Shown: positions 1 to 8,568 of the stretch, piece by piece | Position numbering within the stretch: the stretch's first letter is position 1 | Layout of the letters: every line of letters begins with the position of its first letter | Assembly: GCA_017622215.1 (NCBI GenBank) | Contig: JAGARO010000004.1 | Coordinates: forward strand, 1-64,000 | Direction: 5' to 3' | DNA length: 64,000 nt | Source of the DNA: Clostridia bacterium | GTDB taxonomy: Bacteria; Bacillota; Clostridia; Monoglobales; Monoglobaceae | The notes under the pieces: model-generated | Told to the model about the DNA's origin: nothing | Database searches by the model: none | Seen by the model: only the letters and a program-made list of their open reading frames with translations | Made by a program: the position numbers and the translations under genes

Positions 1-108
1 ACCAATGTAAATACAAACCATGCAACCGCATACTTGCGCAGCGTAGCCCGCGGAACAACTCTCGATCCCGATGCAGTATATCACAACCCTGCCGGAGCAT
101 CATTTATG
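1..108 (+). CDS. Fragment of an OmpP1/FadL-like outer-membrane protein (likely misjoined end)
   Basis: Reading from base 1, the frame encodes a stretch containing TAYLRSVARGTTLDPDAVYH followed by NPAGASFM. A variable start, then DAVYxNPAG, is typical of the N-terminus of OmpP1/FadL-type outer-membrane transport proteins of Bacteroidota and other Gram-negatives. This frame stops at 130-132, and good coding switches to another frame near base 105. GC content is also visibly higher here than downstream. A Gram-positive spore former should not carry such a porin, so I infer a chimeric contig end rather than a native gene. The family call rests on a short motif only. Confidence 0.4.
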
Positions 109-383
109 ATGAAAAAACAATTGAAGAATTAAACGGGGAAATTGAAGAATTAAGAGAGGAAAATAAAACTCTTAGAAAAGAAAAAGAAGAAACTGTAGTT
201 GGTCCGCAGGATGCTGTGCAATATCAGATTCTTTTAGATTTATCGGAAATTTGGGGAAAATATAAAAATGGGGAAATTGAAAATGCGAAGAAAAGCTTTG
301 AAAAAATTAGTACGTCAGGGTTTGATGATACAGCTCTTTCGTTCTATGAATCTTTAAGAGAAATCTTAAATAAAGGAGAATAA
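102..383 (+). CDS. 3' part of an unrecognised coiled-coil protein
   Basis: The frame ending with TAA at 381-383 is open back to the window edge but looks native only from about base 105. It begins with a strongly charged coiled coil (IEELNGEIEELREENKTL, then a Lys/Glu run). A compact segment of about 60 residues follows and ends FYESLREILNKGE. The stop lies 3 bases before the next start, and the aaaggag ribosome binding site of the transporter gene overlaps its end, so the two are probably cotranscribed. The true 5' end is lost at the suspected junction. I recognise no family. Confidence 0.5.
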   Translation: MYDEKTIEELNGEIEELREENKTLRKEKEETVVGPQDAVQYQILLDLSEIWGKYKNGEIENAKKSFEKISTSGFDDTALSFYESLREILNKGE

Positions 384-386
384 AAA

Positions 387-1757
387 ATGAACAGAGAAAA
401 ATTTGCATCCAGACTCGGATTTATCTTAATTTCAGCAGGATGCGCAATCGGTCTCGGAAACGTCTATCGTTTTCCGATTATTACAGGTTCCTACGGCGGT
501 GCAGCTTTCGTGCTTGTGTACCTTTTGTTCCTTGTTTTGTTGGGTATTCCGATTATGACTTGTGAACTTGCAGTAGGCCGAGGAAGTCAGAGAAGTATTG
601 CATCATCCTTTGATGTGCTTGAAGAAAAAGGTCAGAAGTGGCATTTTATGAAGTATCTGGGCATTGCGGGAAACTATCTTCTTATGATGTTTTATACTAC
701 AATTTCAGGCTGGATGTTCATTTATTTTGGTAAATATCTTACAGGTTCAATTATGACATCCCACGGCACAGAGGCTTTAACAGGAGAATTTGTAGGAATG
801 ATTACAAACACTCCTCTTATGGTGTGGTCAACAGTTGCAGTTATCGTATTATGCTTTGCAATTTGTTCTTTAGGCCTCCAGAAAGGTGTTGAAAGGATTA
901 CAAAGGTAATGATGATTGCCCTTTTGGCGCTTATGATAGGGCTTGGAGTTTACTCCTTCACCCTTTCAAACGCAAAAGAGGGACTTTCTTTCTATCTTAT
1001 TCCGTCATTTGCTAAAATGAAAGAAGCAGGGGTTTCGACTGTTATTTCAGCTGCCATGGGACAGGCGTTCTTTACGCTCAGTATCGGTATCGGCTCAATT
1101 GCAATTTTCGGTAGCTATATAAATAAGGAAAGAAGACTTTTAGGCGAGGCAATTACAATTGTGAGCCTTGATACATTCGTTGCACTTATGGCGGGAATTA
1201 TCGTTTTCCCTGCTTGTTTTACATACAACGGCGGGCAGACAGCTGATGCAGGCTCAGTTGGGGCGTCATTCCTCTTCACAACCCTTTCATCAGTGTTTAA
1301 CGCTATGCCAGGCGGCAGAATTATAGGTGCATTATTTTTCCTGTTTATGATTTTTGCTGCACTTTCAACTGTTGTAGCAGTTTTTGAAAACATAATGTCA
1401 TTCTGGCTTGAACTTACAAAGCTTAACAGAGTTAAGGTTGCAGTTATAAATATTGTTCTTGTAATTATCCTTTCTCTTCCTTGCGTTTTCAGCTTAAGCA
1501 TCTGGGAAAATATTAAGGTTTTCGGCAAAACATTTATGGATTTAGAAGATTACATCGTTTCAAATCTGCTTCTTCCAATCGGCAGTCTTGTGTATGTACT
1601 GTTCTGTACAACCCGCTATGGTTGGGGCTGGAATAAATATTTAGATGAAGTAAACGGCGGAACAAAGGGTATGTCAGTTCCAAAATGGTTCAGGGCATAT
1701 ATGACATACGTTCTTCCTGTTGTTATAATTGCAGTTTTAATTATGTCTGTAATTTAA
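387..1757 (+). CDS. Sodium-dependent transporter, NSS/SNF family
   Basis: 456 residues, the usual length of bacterial neurotransmitter:sodium symporters (LeuT/MhsT type), with about 11-12 hydrophobic segments. The unwound TM1 motif GLGNVYRFP lies at residues 22-30, matching the GNxxRFP sodium and substrate site of LeuT. It should import an amino acid or amine with Na+ across the cytoplasmic membrane; the substrate cannot be read from sequence. The start has a clear aaaggag site. It follows the coiled-coil ORF by 3 bases and ends in a strong terminator shared with the convergent DUF554 gene. Confidence 0.9.
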   Translation: MNREKFASRLGFILISAGCAIGLGNVYRFPIITGSYGGAAFVLVYLLFLVLLGIPIMTCELAVGRGSQRSIASSFDVLEEKGQKWHFMKYLGIAGNYLLMMFYTTISGWMFIYFGKYLTGSIMTSHGTEALTGEFVGMITNTPLMVWSTVAVIVLCFAICSLGLQKGVERITKVMMIALLALMIGLGVYSFTLSNAKEGLSFYLIPSFAKMKEAGVSTVISAAMGQAFFTLSIGIGSIAIFGSYINKERRLLGEAITIVSLDTFVALMAGIIVFPACFTYNGGQTADAGSVGASFLFTTLSSVFNAMPGGRIIGALFFLFMIFAALSTVVAVFENIMSFWLELTKLNRVKVAVINIVLVIILSLPCVFSLSIWENIKVFGKTFMDLEDYIVSNLLLPIGSLVYVLFCTTRYGWGWNKYLDEVNGGTKGMSVPKWFRAYMTYVLPVVIIAVLIMSVI

Positions 1758-1770
1758 AATGGATACAAAA

Positions 1771-1799
1771 AGCACCTCAAGGAGATTCCTTGGGGTGCT
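1771..1799. terminator. Bidirectional intrinsic terminator
   Basis: A 12-bp stem (AGCACCTCAAGG with its complement, one G-T pair) and a 5-base loop, with A-runs before and T-runs after. It lies between the convergent NSS transporter and DUF554 genes and can serve both. Confidence 0.85.
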
Positions 1800-1814
1800 T
1801 TTATTATGTAAACC

Positions 1815-2510
1815 TTACATAAACATACAAAGTATTATAGGAATAAAAATTGCAGGAGCATAATTTATAAGCTTAATTTTGGTGATACCAAGCATATTAA
1901 ATGCAATTCCGCAGATTAAAAGTGAGCCCACACAGGTCATTTCGTTAACTACAGCTGTGGATAAAACGGGGGCAAGTGTGCCTGCAAAAAGGGTTATTAA
2001 GCCCTGATAAACTATAACTGAAATTGCTGAAAGGCAAACGCCCCAGCCCATTGTTGAGGCTAAAACCAGACCTGCAATTCCGTCAATTAAGCCCTTTGCA
2101 ATCTGGGTGCTGTGGTCATTTGAGAGCCCGCTTGAAAGTGAGCCCATAATTGACATAGCGCCAACGCAAAAGAGCAGTGTTGCACTTACAAACCCACGGG
2201 ACAGAGAGCCTTTTTCGCTGTTTCCACGGGAAACCTTTTCCTCTAATCTGTCGCCAAGGTTCTTGACGTGCCTGTCAATATCAATTAACTCTCCGATTAA
2301 TCCGCCCACAGCCATAGAAATTATGGTTATGAGAGCATTTTCGCCCTGGAGAGCACCGTCAATCCCTATTCCGAAAACACAGAGGGCAAGACCTGTCATA
2401 ACTGCGTCTCCAAGTTTTTTCGGGACATTTTTCTTGAGTATTGCACCAATTGCACCGCCGATTATAACTAAAATAGCGTTGACAATAGTGCCTGTCATTA
2501 TTCCGAACAT
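1815..2510 (-). CDS. DUF554 family membrane protein (YdfK-like)
   Basis: 231 residues, very hydrophobic, starting MFGIMTGTIVNAILVIIGGAIGAIL with conserved Gly-rich helices (GVCLSAISVIVYQGLI near the C-terminus). This matches the DUF554/YdfK family of 6-7 helix membrane proteins of unknown function. The ATG has an aggtgaaaga site and starts 9 bases after the VanW gene stop on the same strand, so the two form an operon. No substrate or role can be inferred. Confidence 0.8.
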   Translation of the reverse strand: MFGIMTGTIVNAILVIIGGAIGAILKKNVPKKLGDAVMTGLALCVFGIGIDGALQGENALITIISMAVGGLIGELIDIDRHVKNLGDRLEEKVSRGNSEKGSLSRGFVSATLLFCVGAMSIMGSLSSGLSNDHSTQIAKGLIDGIAGLVLASTMGWGVCLSAISVIVYQGLITLFAGTLAPVLSTAVVNEMTCVGSLLICGIAFNMLGITKIKLINYAPAIFIPIILCMFM

Positions 2511-2519
2511 TCTTTCACC

Positions 2520-4265
2520 TTAAATCTCAATAATTATTTCTTCTGTCTCAGTTGTTTCGGTTTCTTCGGTTGGAATTTCTTCTACAACTTCTTCTGTTTC
2601 CTCAATTTCTTCAGGAGCATCAGGTGTTTCCGGCACTTCCTCTGCAGGTGGGACAGCTCCCTCTACATAGTCAAGAAGTGTGCCGTCGGTTGCCTCGATG
2701 TCAGCAGGGTTTACAAGCTCTTCCTTGTCTGTTGCATTGTATCTGCTTCTTGTGAGAACTTCGCGGTCAATTTCTTTTCCGTTTTTCCTTACAACTCGCA
2801 CGGAGCTTACTGTGTAGCCGTCTGTGCCTTTGCTTACAACCTTTTTATAGCCCTGTGGGATAGTTTCGTCAGCTGTTCTAACGGTTTTTGACGGGAGAAC
2901 GCCCGTTCTTGAGTTTATAATCTCAACTTCAATATCCTTATCTTTTACCCCGAGGATTGATACTTTCATAGTGCCGTTTGTGGCTGTGGCAATAATTTTC
3001 ACAGGGTATTCTGAGGTATTTTTAAATCTGAAATCAATGTAACCTTCGGAAATTGTAGCGTCCATTCCGTCAGGCATATAGCTTACAGGAAGACTGTGGG
3101 AAACTCGCTCTACAATTTCAAAGTTTGCGTAAAGGGTTGCAGCATAAAGGGTGGATGAAACCTGACAGATTCCTCCGCCGATGCCAAGCTCCTGCTTGTT
3201 GTTTATATAAACTCCAGCCATCTTAAAGCCGTTTGCAGTAGTTCTTGAGCCGATTGTTTTGTCGTAGGAGAAAACTTCGCCAGGCATAAGTTCTATGCCG
3301 TTAATTCTTTCGGTTGCAATCTTAACATTTGTTGAACGTGAAACATTACTTTCGCTGTAACGGGAGCTGTATGTGGAAATCTCGTCTTTGAAAAGTTTTT
3401 CCTCAAGGTCTTCCTTTGTGATTTCTGCTCTTTTTGATGTAACCTTGATTTTAACCTCTTTTTCGTCGCTTTTTATAGCTGAAACAAGGTCTGCTTTGTA
3501 TAAATCAACCTTTGGTTTGTCGCTGTGAACAATAATTTTTCCGTCAACCTTTTCATAGTAGGCGTCTTCAGGCTCCTTTGACAGCTCCTCAAAGATTTCG
3601 TCTGCGTCAAGGGCTGTGTTTGAGGTATCTTCAAGGATTAATTCAATTTTTTCCTCTTCCTTTGTTACAAGGGCGCGCTCGATTTCCTCCAGGGCCTTTT
3701 CTCTGTCAATCTGAAAACCAGGCTTTCCCTTTTTTATAACAAGGTATTCGCCCTGTAATTCATAGCCTGAGGCTTCGGCTTTAATTTCTTTCGGACCTGA
3801 AATTTCAGTAAGAATTTTATCAAGCTTTGCTGAATTTATCTTTAAATCGGGAGCAATATGAGTTTTTACAAAAAGACAGCGTAAAAATTCCAGAGTTTTG
3901 CCAAAAAATCCTTTATTTTTACCTGTTTCAAGGATTTTTTCTGCAGTTTCAGGTACTCTCGGCTCTGCTTCAAGCTCCTGTGCAGTAACAGTTCTGCGAT
4001 TGCCCTGGCAGATTAAGATAACGCTGTCGTCCTTTAGGATGTCGCCCTCGGAGAGAGTGTCTAAAAGCTCCTGCTCGGTGTAGGAGGCAACCTTTTTGTC
4101 CCCTAAATAAATATTTGGGAATACCTTTTTTGTTGTGTTTGCATAAATCATAACTGAAAGAATTAAACACACCGCAACTGCAGGGGAAATTATGGCCCAA
4201 AGGGGAACTTTTTTCGCTTTTTTTACGGAAGTTTCTTCCTGAACAATTTTAGCTTCTTCCTCCAT
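2520..4265 (-). CDS. VanW/YoaR-like cell-wall protein with G5 domain
   Basis: 581 residues, preceded by a good aggaggcg site. Order: a short cytoplasmic part, one membrane anchor (about residues 21-43, VPLWAIISPAVAVCLILSVM), two divergent peptidoglycan-binding-like (PG_binding_4) repeats, and a VanW domain (about 310-435, with IGGGICQVSSTLYAATLYA and PDGMDATI). A G5-like domain follows (about 450-515), then a Thr/Glu/Pro-rich acidic tail. The domains should act outside the membrane at the cell wall. VanW proteins occur in vancomycin-resistance clusters, but their biochemical function is unknown and nothing here suggests resistance. DUF554 follows directly. Confidence 0.88.
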   Translation of the reverse strand: MEEEAKIVQEETSVKKAKKVPLWAIISPAVAVCLILSVMIYANTTKKVFPNIYLGDKKVASYTEQELLDTLSEGDILKDDSVILICQGNRRTVTAQELEAEPRVPETAEKILETGKNKGFFGKTLEFLRCLFVKTHIAPDLKINSAKLDKILTEISGPKEIKAEASGYELQGEYLVIKKGKPGFQIDREKALEEIERALVTKEEEKIELILEDTSNTALDADEIFEELSKEPEDAYYEKVDGKIIVHSDKPKVDLYKADLVSAIKSDEKEVKIKVTSKRAEITKEDLEEKLFKDEISTYSSRYSESNVSRSTNVKIATERINGIELMPGEVFSYDKTIGSRTTANGFKMAGVYINNKQELGIGGGICQVSSTLYAATLYANFEIVERVSHSLPVSYMPDGMDATISEGYIDFRFKNTSEYPVKIIATATNGTMKVSILGVKDKDIEVEIINSRTGVLPSKTVRTADETIPQGYKKVVSKGTDGYTVSSVRVVRKNGKEIDREVLTRSRYNATDKEELVNPADIEATDGTLLDYVEGAVPPAEEVPETPDAPEEIEETEEVVEEIPTEETETTETEEIIIEI

Positions 4266-4345
4266 TATTACGCCTCCTGAAAAATAAATCTATTAAAATT
4301 ATTATGTCATATTTAATATTAAAAATCAATATATTTTATGAATAA

Positions 4346-4367
4346 AACGGCACAAATTGTGCCGTTT
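4346..4367 (-). terminator. Intrinsic terminator after mgtE
   Basis: The stem AACGGCAC/GTGCCGTT with loop AAATT is followed on the minus strand by a short T-run. It lies just beyond the mgtE stop codon and ahead of the VanW gene. Confidence 0.7.
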
Positions 4368-4370
4368 TTC

Positions 4371-5753
4371 TTACAGTTTTAAGATGCCCTGAGCTATTAA
4401 GAAATAAAGCCAGAGAGAGATTGCGTCAACCACAGTTGTAATGAACGGGCTCGCCATAACTGCAGGGTCAACCTTAAGCTTTTTCGCAAGCATAGGGAAA
4501 ATACAACCTGCAATTTTTGCAAAAACTACCGTTGCAAAAAGTGCAAGGGAAACAGTTAAAGCAATTTTAACAGGCTCCTGACTTGCGGAAACAATATCGC
4601 CGTTGTCGATTAAGTAAATCTTTATAAATGCAGCTGCACCAAGGGTGAGACCGCAGATAAGAGATACGCCGATTTCTTTCCAGAGAACCTTTAAGGTGTC
4701 GGACAAATCAATTTCGTGGAGGGACATTCCTCGGATAATTGCAACGGAAGACTGACTTCCTGAGTTACCGCCTGTACCCATAAGCATAGGAATAAAAGCT
4801 GTTAAAACAACGCAGGCAGAAAGCTTATCCTGGAAAGCACCAATAATTTTTTCGGTAAAGGTTGCAGACACCATGAGGAGCAAAAGCCATGGAATACGGC
4901 TTTTCCAGGTTTCAAAAATGCCTGTTTTAAGATATGGCTTTTCAGTAGGAGTAATCGCCGCCATCTTTTCGATATCCTCGGTGTTTTCGTCCTGAATAAC
5001 GTCGATAGCGTCGTCAATTGTGATAATTCCCACAAGTCTGTTTTCCTTGTCAACAACAGGCATTGCAAGAAGGTCGTATTTATCGAAAAGCTTTGCAACA
5101 ACTTCCTTATCCTCGTATGTGTCAACGGAAATAAGGTTTGTTTCCATTATGTCCTCGATTATAGCGTCAACAGGGGACAAAAGGAGAGTTTTAACTGAAA
5201 CAACGCCCTCAAGCTTTCTGTTGTCATCGCGGACATAACAGGTATAGATTGTTTCCTTGTCTGTGCCTGTTCGGCGGATATAGTCAAATGCCTGACTTAC
5301 AGTCCACTTCTTTTTAAGGTCAATAAGCTCAATTGTCATAATTGAGCCGGCGCTGTCGTCAGGATATTTTAAGATTTCGTTGATGTTTCGTCTTGTTTCG
5401 GGAGCAGACTGCTTAAGAATTCTCTTAACTACGTTAGCAGGCATTTCTTCGATAATATCAACTGTATCGTCAAGGTAAAGCTCTTCCAAGACTTCCTTAA
5501 GTTCGTTATCGGAGAATGCACCGATTAAAAACTCCTGCTGTTTGGAGTCTAGCTCGACAAAAACCTCTGCCGCAGCCTCTTTTGACAAAAGTCTGAAAAT
5601 AATTGGCAGTTCCTTTGGAGAAAAATCCTCAAATAACAGGGCAATATCTTCGGCGTGCATTTCGTCAAGAATACTTCGGAGCTTGATAAACTTCCTGTTT
5701 TCAAGTAATTCAGCAATCTCTTCAATTAGTGTCTTATTTAATTCTTCTGTCAT
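4371..5753 (-). CDS. mgtE: Magnesium transporter MgtE
   Basis: 460 residues, the full family length. Order: acidic alpha-superhelical MgtE N domain (about 1-130, EELYLDDTVDIIEEMP), a CBS pair (about 135-255, ending VGIITIDDAIDVIQ), a plug helix, then five membrane helices containing MLMGTGGNSGSQSSVAIIRG. This last motif lines the pore. MgtE is a dimeric Mg2+ channel gated by Mg2+ bound to the N and CBS domains. The start has aaaggagg. A promoter lies about 50 bases upstream and the leader is too short for an M-box riboswitch. Confidence 0.95.
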   Translation of the reverse strand: MTEELNKTLIEEIAELLENRKFIKLRSILDEMHAEDIALLFEDFSPKELPIIFRLLSKEAAAEVFVELDSKQQEFLIGAFSDNELKEVLEELYLDDTVDIIEEMPANVVKRILKQSAPETRRNINEILKYPDDSAGSIMTIELIDLKKKWTVSQAFDYIRRTGTDKETIYTCYVRDDNRKLEGVVSVKTLLLSPVDAIIEDIMETNLISVDTYEDKEVVAKLFDKYDLLAMPVVDKENRLVGIITIDDAIDVIQDENTEDIEKMAAITPTEKPYLKTGIFETWKSRIPWLLLLMVSATFTEKIIGAFQDKLSACVVLTAFIPMLMGTGGNSGSQSSVAIIRGMSLHEIDLSDTLKVLWKEIGVSLICGLTLGAAAFIKIYLIDNGDIVSASQEPVKIALTVSLALFATVVFAKIAGCIFPMLAKKLKVDPAVMASPFITTVVDAISLWLYFLIAQGILKL

Positions 5754-5804
5754 CTGATTTTCCTCCTTTGTTATATATTAAAAAGCATAAACTTTCATAC
5801 TATT

Positions 5805-5833
5805 ATAATATACCTCTTTCGTCAATTTGTCAA
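5805..5833 (-). promoter_or_regulatory. SigA-type promoter of mgtE
   Basis: On the minus strand, TTGACA, 17 bases, TATTAT (a TATAAT three bases later overlaps). A hairpin with AAACCCTG/CAGGGTTT arms lies just upstream at 5837-5857. Confidence 0.7.
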
Positions 5834-5913
5834 TAAAAACCCTGTGTGTCAGGGTTTGAGGAAAGACAATTGTAGACAAAATTCCCAATTCCAAATAAAT
5901 TTATTAAAAATAC

Positions 5914-5942
5914 TTGAAAAATTTTCATATATGTGCTATGAT
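5914..5942 (+). promoter_or_regulatory. SigA-type promoter of secG
   Basis: TTGAAA, 17 bases, TATGAT, about 38 bases before the secG start. It diverges from the mgtE promoter. Confidence 0.75.
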
Positions 5943-5979
5943 GTATTAGCGTAAGTTATTATTAGGAGGAAATTTAAAA

Positions 5980-6288
5980 ATGATTACTGCTTTAACTATT
6001 ATACACCTTATTATAGCACTTGTTTTAATCGTAACTGTTCTTCTTCAGAACGGTAAACAGCAGGGCTTATCCGGTGCAATCTCCGGTGGTGCTGAAACAT
6101 TCTTCGGCAAGAACAAGGGCAAGACTGTTGATGCTTTATTAAAGAAGGTTACAGCTGTTGTTGCAATTCTCTTTATTATCTCATCTGTTTCACTTGCTTA
6201 TCTTGCATCAAAGCCTGCTGATACTGTTGAAACAACACAGGTTACAGAAACACAGAATGTAACACCAACACAGACAACTGCTGAATAA
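5980..6288 (+). CDS. secG: Protein translocase subunit SecG
   Basis: 102 residues with two membrane helices (about 5-22 and 55-75). The conserved loop VLLQNGKQQGLSGAISGGAE and FFGKNKG identify SecG, the small non-essential subunit that aids SecYEG protein export. The tail after the second helix is long, Thr/Val-rich and low complexity. The start follows aggagga. In many Firmicutes secG is followed by rnr and smpB; here a FabG-like gene follows instead, behind a hairpin. Confidence 0.93.
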   Translation: MITALTIIHLIIALVLIVTVLLQNGKQQGLSGAISGGAETFFGKNKGKTVDALLKKVTAVVAILFIISSVSLAYLASKPADTVETTQVTETQNVTPTQTTAE

Positions 6289-6299
6289 TTTTAAATATT

Positions 6300-6318
6300 A
6301 CCGTCCCTATGGGACGGT
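6300..6318 (+). terminator. Hairpin/terminator after secG
   Basis: An ACCGTCCC/GGGACGGT stem with a short loop, followed by tttattttt. It sits between secG and the reductase gene and overlaps the spurious upstream ATG at 6309. Confidence 0.65.
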
Positions 6319-6344
6319 TTATTTTTACTCCGGAGGTGGAAACC

Positions 6345-7049
6345 TTGAAAAAAACGGCATTGATTACAGGTGCCACAGGTGGAATCGGAAAAGAAATCAC
6401 CCTTGCGTTGTGGAAAAACGGATATGACGTTATTATAAACTATAATAATAATGAAAAACAGGCAAAGGAACTTGCGGAAATTACAGGCGGCAGGGCCTTT
6501 AAGGCTGATGTTTCGGAATTTGAAGCTGTTTCGGCTATGGTTAAGGAGATTGGCGACATTGACCTTCTTGTGAATAACGCAGGAATTGCCCTCCCACAGA
6601 TGCCTTTTGATGCAGTTTCTCTTGATGAGGCAAAAAAGGTTTTTGATATAAATTTCTTTGGGGTGTTTAACTGCTCAAAGGCAGTTGCCCCTGTGTTTAT
6701 AAGAAAAAAACAGGGAAAAATTATAAACATTTCTTCGGTTTGGGGAAATGTTGGTGCTTCCTGCGAGGCTGTTTACTCGGCGTCTAAGTCAGCCATAACA
6801 GGCTTCACAAAATCTCTCGCCAAGGAGCTCGGCCCCTCGGGAATAACTGTTAATCAGATATCACCAGGGTTTATAAAAACGAAAATGAACGAACATCTTG
6901 CTCAAGATATTGTTAAAGAAATAGAAAATGAAATTCCTCTTGGACGGATTGGAACTCCTGAGGACGTGGCGAAAGCAGTTTTATTCCTTGCAGACAACGA
7001 CTATATAACAGGCACTGACATAGTCATTGACGGTGGCTGGACAATATAA
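6345..7049 (+). CDS. SDR-family 3-oxoacyl-ACP reductase-like (FabG/YmfI type)
   Basis: 234 residues from a TTG start. GGAGGTG sits 6 bases ahead of this TTG, while the in-frame ATG at 6309 lies inside the terminator stem. Classical short-chain dehydrogenase features are present: cofactor motif TGATGGIG (9-16), NNAG (77-80), Asn103, and the catalytic Ser131, Tyr144 and Lys148. The tail ITGTDIVIDGGWTI is FabG-like. It should be an NAD(P)H-dependent oxidoreductase; whether it serves fatty-acid synthesis is uncertain because no other fab genes are near. It ends in a strong terminator. Confidence 0.85.
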   Translation: MKKTALITGATGGIGKEITLALWKNGYDVIINYNNNEKQAKELAEITGGRAFKADVSEFEAVSAMVKEIGDIDLLVNNAGIALPQMPFDAVSLDEAKKVFDINFFGVFNCSKAVAPVFIRKKQGKIINISSVWGNVGASCEAVYSASKSAITGFTKSLAKELGPSGITVNQISPGFIKTKMNEHLAQDIVKEIENEIPLGRIGTPEDVAKAVLFLADNDYITGTDIVIDGGWTI

Positions 7050-7050
7050 A

Positions 7051-7076
7051 AAAACCTCCCGAAAGGGAGGTTTTTT
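7051..7076. terminator. Bidirectional intrinsic terminator
   Basis: Stem AAAACCTCCC, loop GAAA, GGGAGGTTTTTT. It is shared by the convergent SDR gene and the histidine kinase gene. Confidence 0.9.
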
Positions 7077-7077
7077 G

Positions 7078-8568
7078 TTATTCACTTGCATCAAGGTCAA
7101 ACCAGAAAGTAACACCGCCTTCGGTGTTTTCCGTTCCGCAGGATTTGTTGTGAGCTTTCATTATGGCTGAAACAATGGATAAACCAAGGCCCTGACTGTC
7201 GTTTTCGCGTTTTCGGGATTTGTCAATCATATAAAAGCTGTTCCATATTTTCTCTGAATCTTCGTCGGAAATGTGGTTGCCAGTATTAAAAACAGAAACA
7301 CGGCAGGTTCCGTCTATTATCTCGGCTCTAATTTTGCAAAGTCTTTCCCCTGTGGAGTATTTCATGGCGTTTGTAAGATAGTTCAGGAGAGCCTCTTCAA
7401 TGAGAAATTCATCAGCCCATACATAAATCGGTGTATTATTTTCAAACTCAACTTTAAGGTTGTTTTGCCTGAAAAGAAGTTCTTTTTGTTTTATAATCTC
7501 GGAAATCTGAGATGAAATGTCATATCTTTGTATGTCAAGACGTTCTGCCCCTGAAGTCAGGTTCATAAGGGATTGCAGCTTCCTGAAAAGAAGATTAAGC
7601 TTTTTGCTTTCGTCAATTATAACCTCACAGTAATTGTTTCTTGTATTTTCGTCAAGACTCATTTCCGACAAACCCTCGGCATATGCCTCGATAATTGAAA
7701 CAGGAGTTTTTAACTCGTGGGAAACATTTGATAAAAATTCATTTTTTGAGTTAACAAGGGCCTCGTATCTGTTTACATCTTGAGCAAGATGTATGTTTGC
7801 GTTCTTCAGATCTGTAATGGATTTCTCCAGCTTGTCTGACATTTTATTCATACTTTCGCCAAGAAGTCCTACTTCATCATTGGAAGAGCCCTCATATTTC
7901 TTTTCAAACTTAAGGGAACTCATGTCATTTGCGATAGCTGAAAGTTCTTTGAGGGGTCTTGTAAGACTTCGGCTAATCCACAGTGCACATACGAGAATAA
8001 TGAAGCAACACAACACTCCCAAGGTAAGAATAAATCTGTTAAAGATAACAATTCCGTTTTTAATCGGGGCAACACCTGTGAGAAGTTGCACGCTGTAACC
8101 GCTTTTGAGAATTGAAAAAAGCTCAATTGTTTCTGTATTTAAGGCAGTTAAATAATTTGTGTTTATAATATAGCTGTTATTTTCCGGGGTAACCTTAAGC
8201 AAATTCTTTCCCTTTGTATTTTTGTTGGAGCTTCTTGGGAAAACTGCGCGGTATCTTATTGCACCTTGGGGTACGGAGCTGTATGTAACTGTATTATCCG
8301 GTGAAAAGATGATAAAATCAATATTTGTGTCGTTGGAAAGTTTTTCAAGCTCAATGCTTTTATCTATAACTGAGAAGTCTTTTCTGTTTAAGATGTTGCT
8401 GACCGAATCAAGGGTAAGGGCGAGATGCTCCTGTTCTCTTTTCATATAATATTTCGGAAAGAAAAGGGCGTTGAAAAGACAAAAAACTGCAACAATCAAT
8501 GCTACAGTTCCTGCGATAGATGTAAAAAGTTTAAGGCTTAAGGGTTTGAATTTTTTAATATTTTTCAT
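7078..8568 (-). CDS. Sensor histidine kinase
   Basis: 496 residues from the ATG at 8568, which has AGGTG 7 bases ahead; a TTG at 8583 is less likely. Order: membrane helix (about 12-35), extracytoplasmic sensor of about 130 residues, second helix (about 170-195), HAMP, HisKA with SHELKTPVSIIEAYAEGL (phospho-His near residue 285), and HATPase_c with N-box NYLTNAMKYSTG and G-box GLGLSIV. The start overlaps the response regulator stop by 14 bases, so the pair is translationally coupled. The sensor domain gives no ligand, and there is no PAS domain, unlike WalK. Confidence 0.92.
   Translation of the reverse strand: MKNIKKFKPLSLKLFTSIAGTVALIVAVFCLFNALFFPKYYMKREQEHLALTLDSVSNILNRKDFSVIDKSIELEKLSNDTNIDFIIFSPDNTVTYSSVPQGAIRYRAVFPRSSNKNTKGKNLLKVTPENNSYIINTNYLTALNTETIELFSILKSGYSVQLLTGVAPIKNGIVIFNRFILTLGVLCCFIILVCALWISRSLTRPLKELSAIANDMSSLKFEKKYEGSSNDEVGLLGESMNKMSDKLEKSITDLKNANIHLAQDVNRYEALVNSKNEFLSNVSHELKTPVSIIEAYAEGLSEMSLDENTRNNYCEVIIDESKKLNLLFRKLQSLMNLTSGAERLDIQRYDISSQISEIIKQKELLFRQNNLKVEFENNTPIYVWADEFLIEEALLNYLTNAMKYSTGERLCKIRAEIIDGTCRVSVFNTGNHISDEDSEKIWNSFYMIDKSRKRENDSQGLGLSIVSAIMKAHNKSCGTENTEGGVTFWFDLDASE

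Noticed and set aside
5757-5979. M-box or other riboswitch before mgtE
   Set aside because: The promoter leaves a leader of only about 45 bases, and no M-box core is visible.
6309-6344. ATG start for the SDR gene at 6309
   Set aside because: It lies in the terminator stem after secG; GGAGGTG points to the TTG at 6345.
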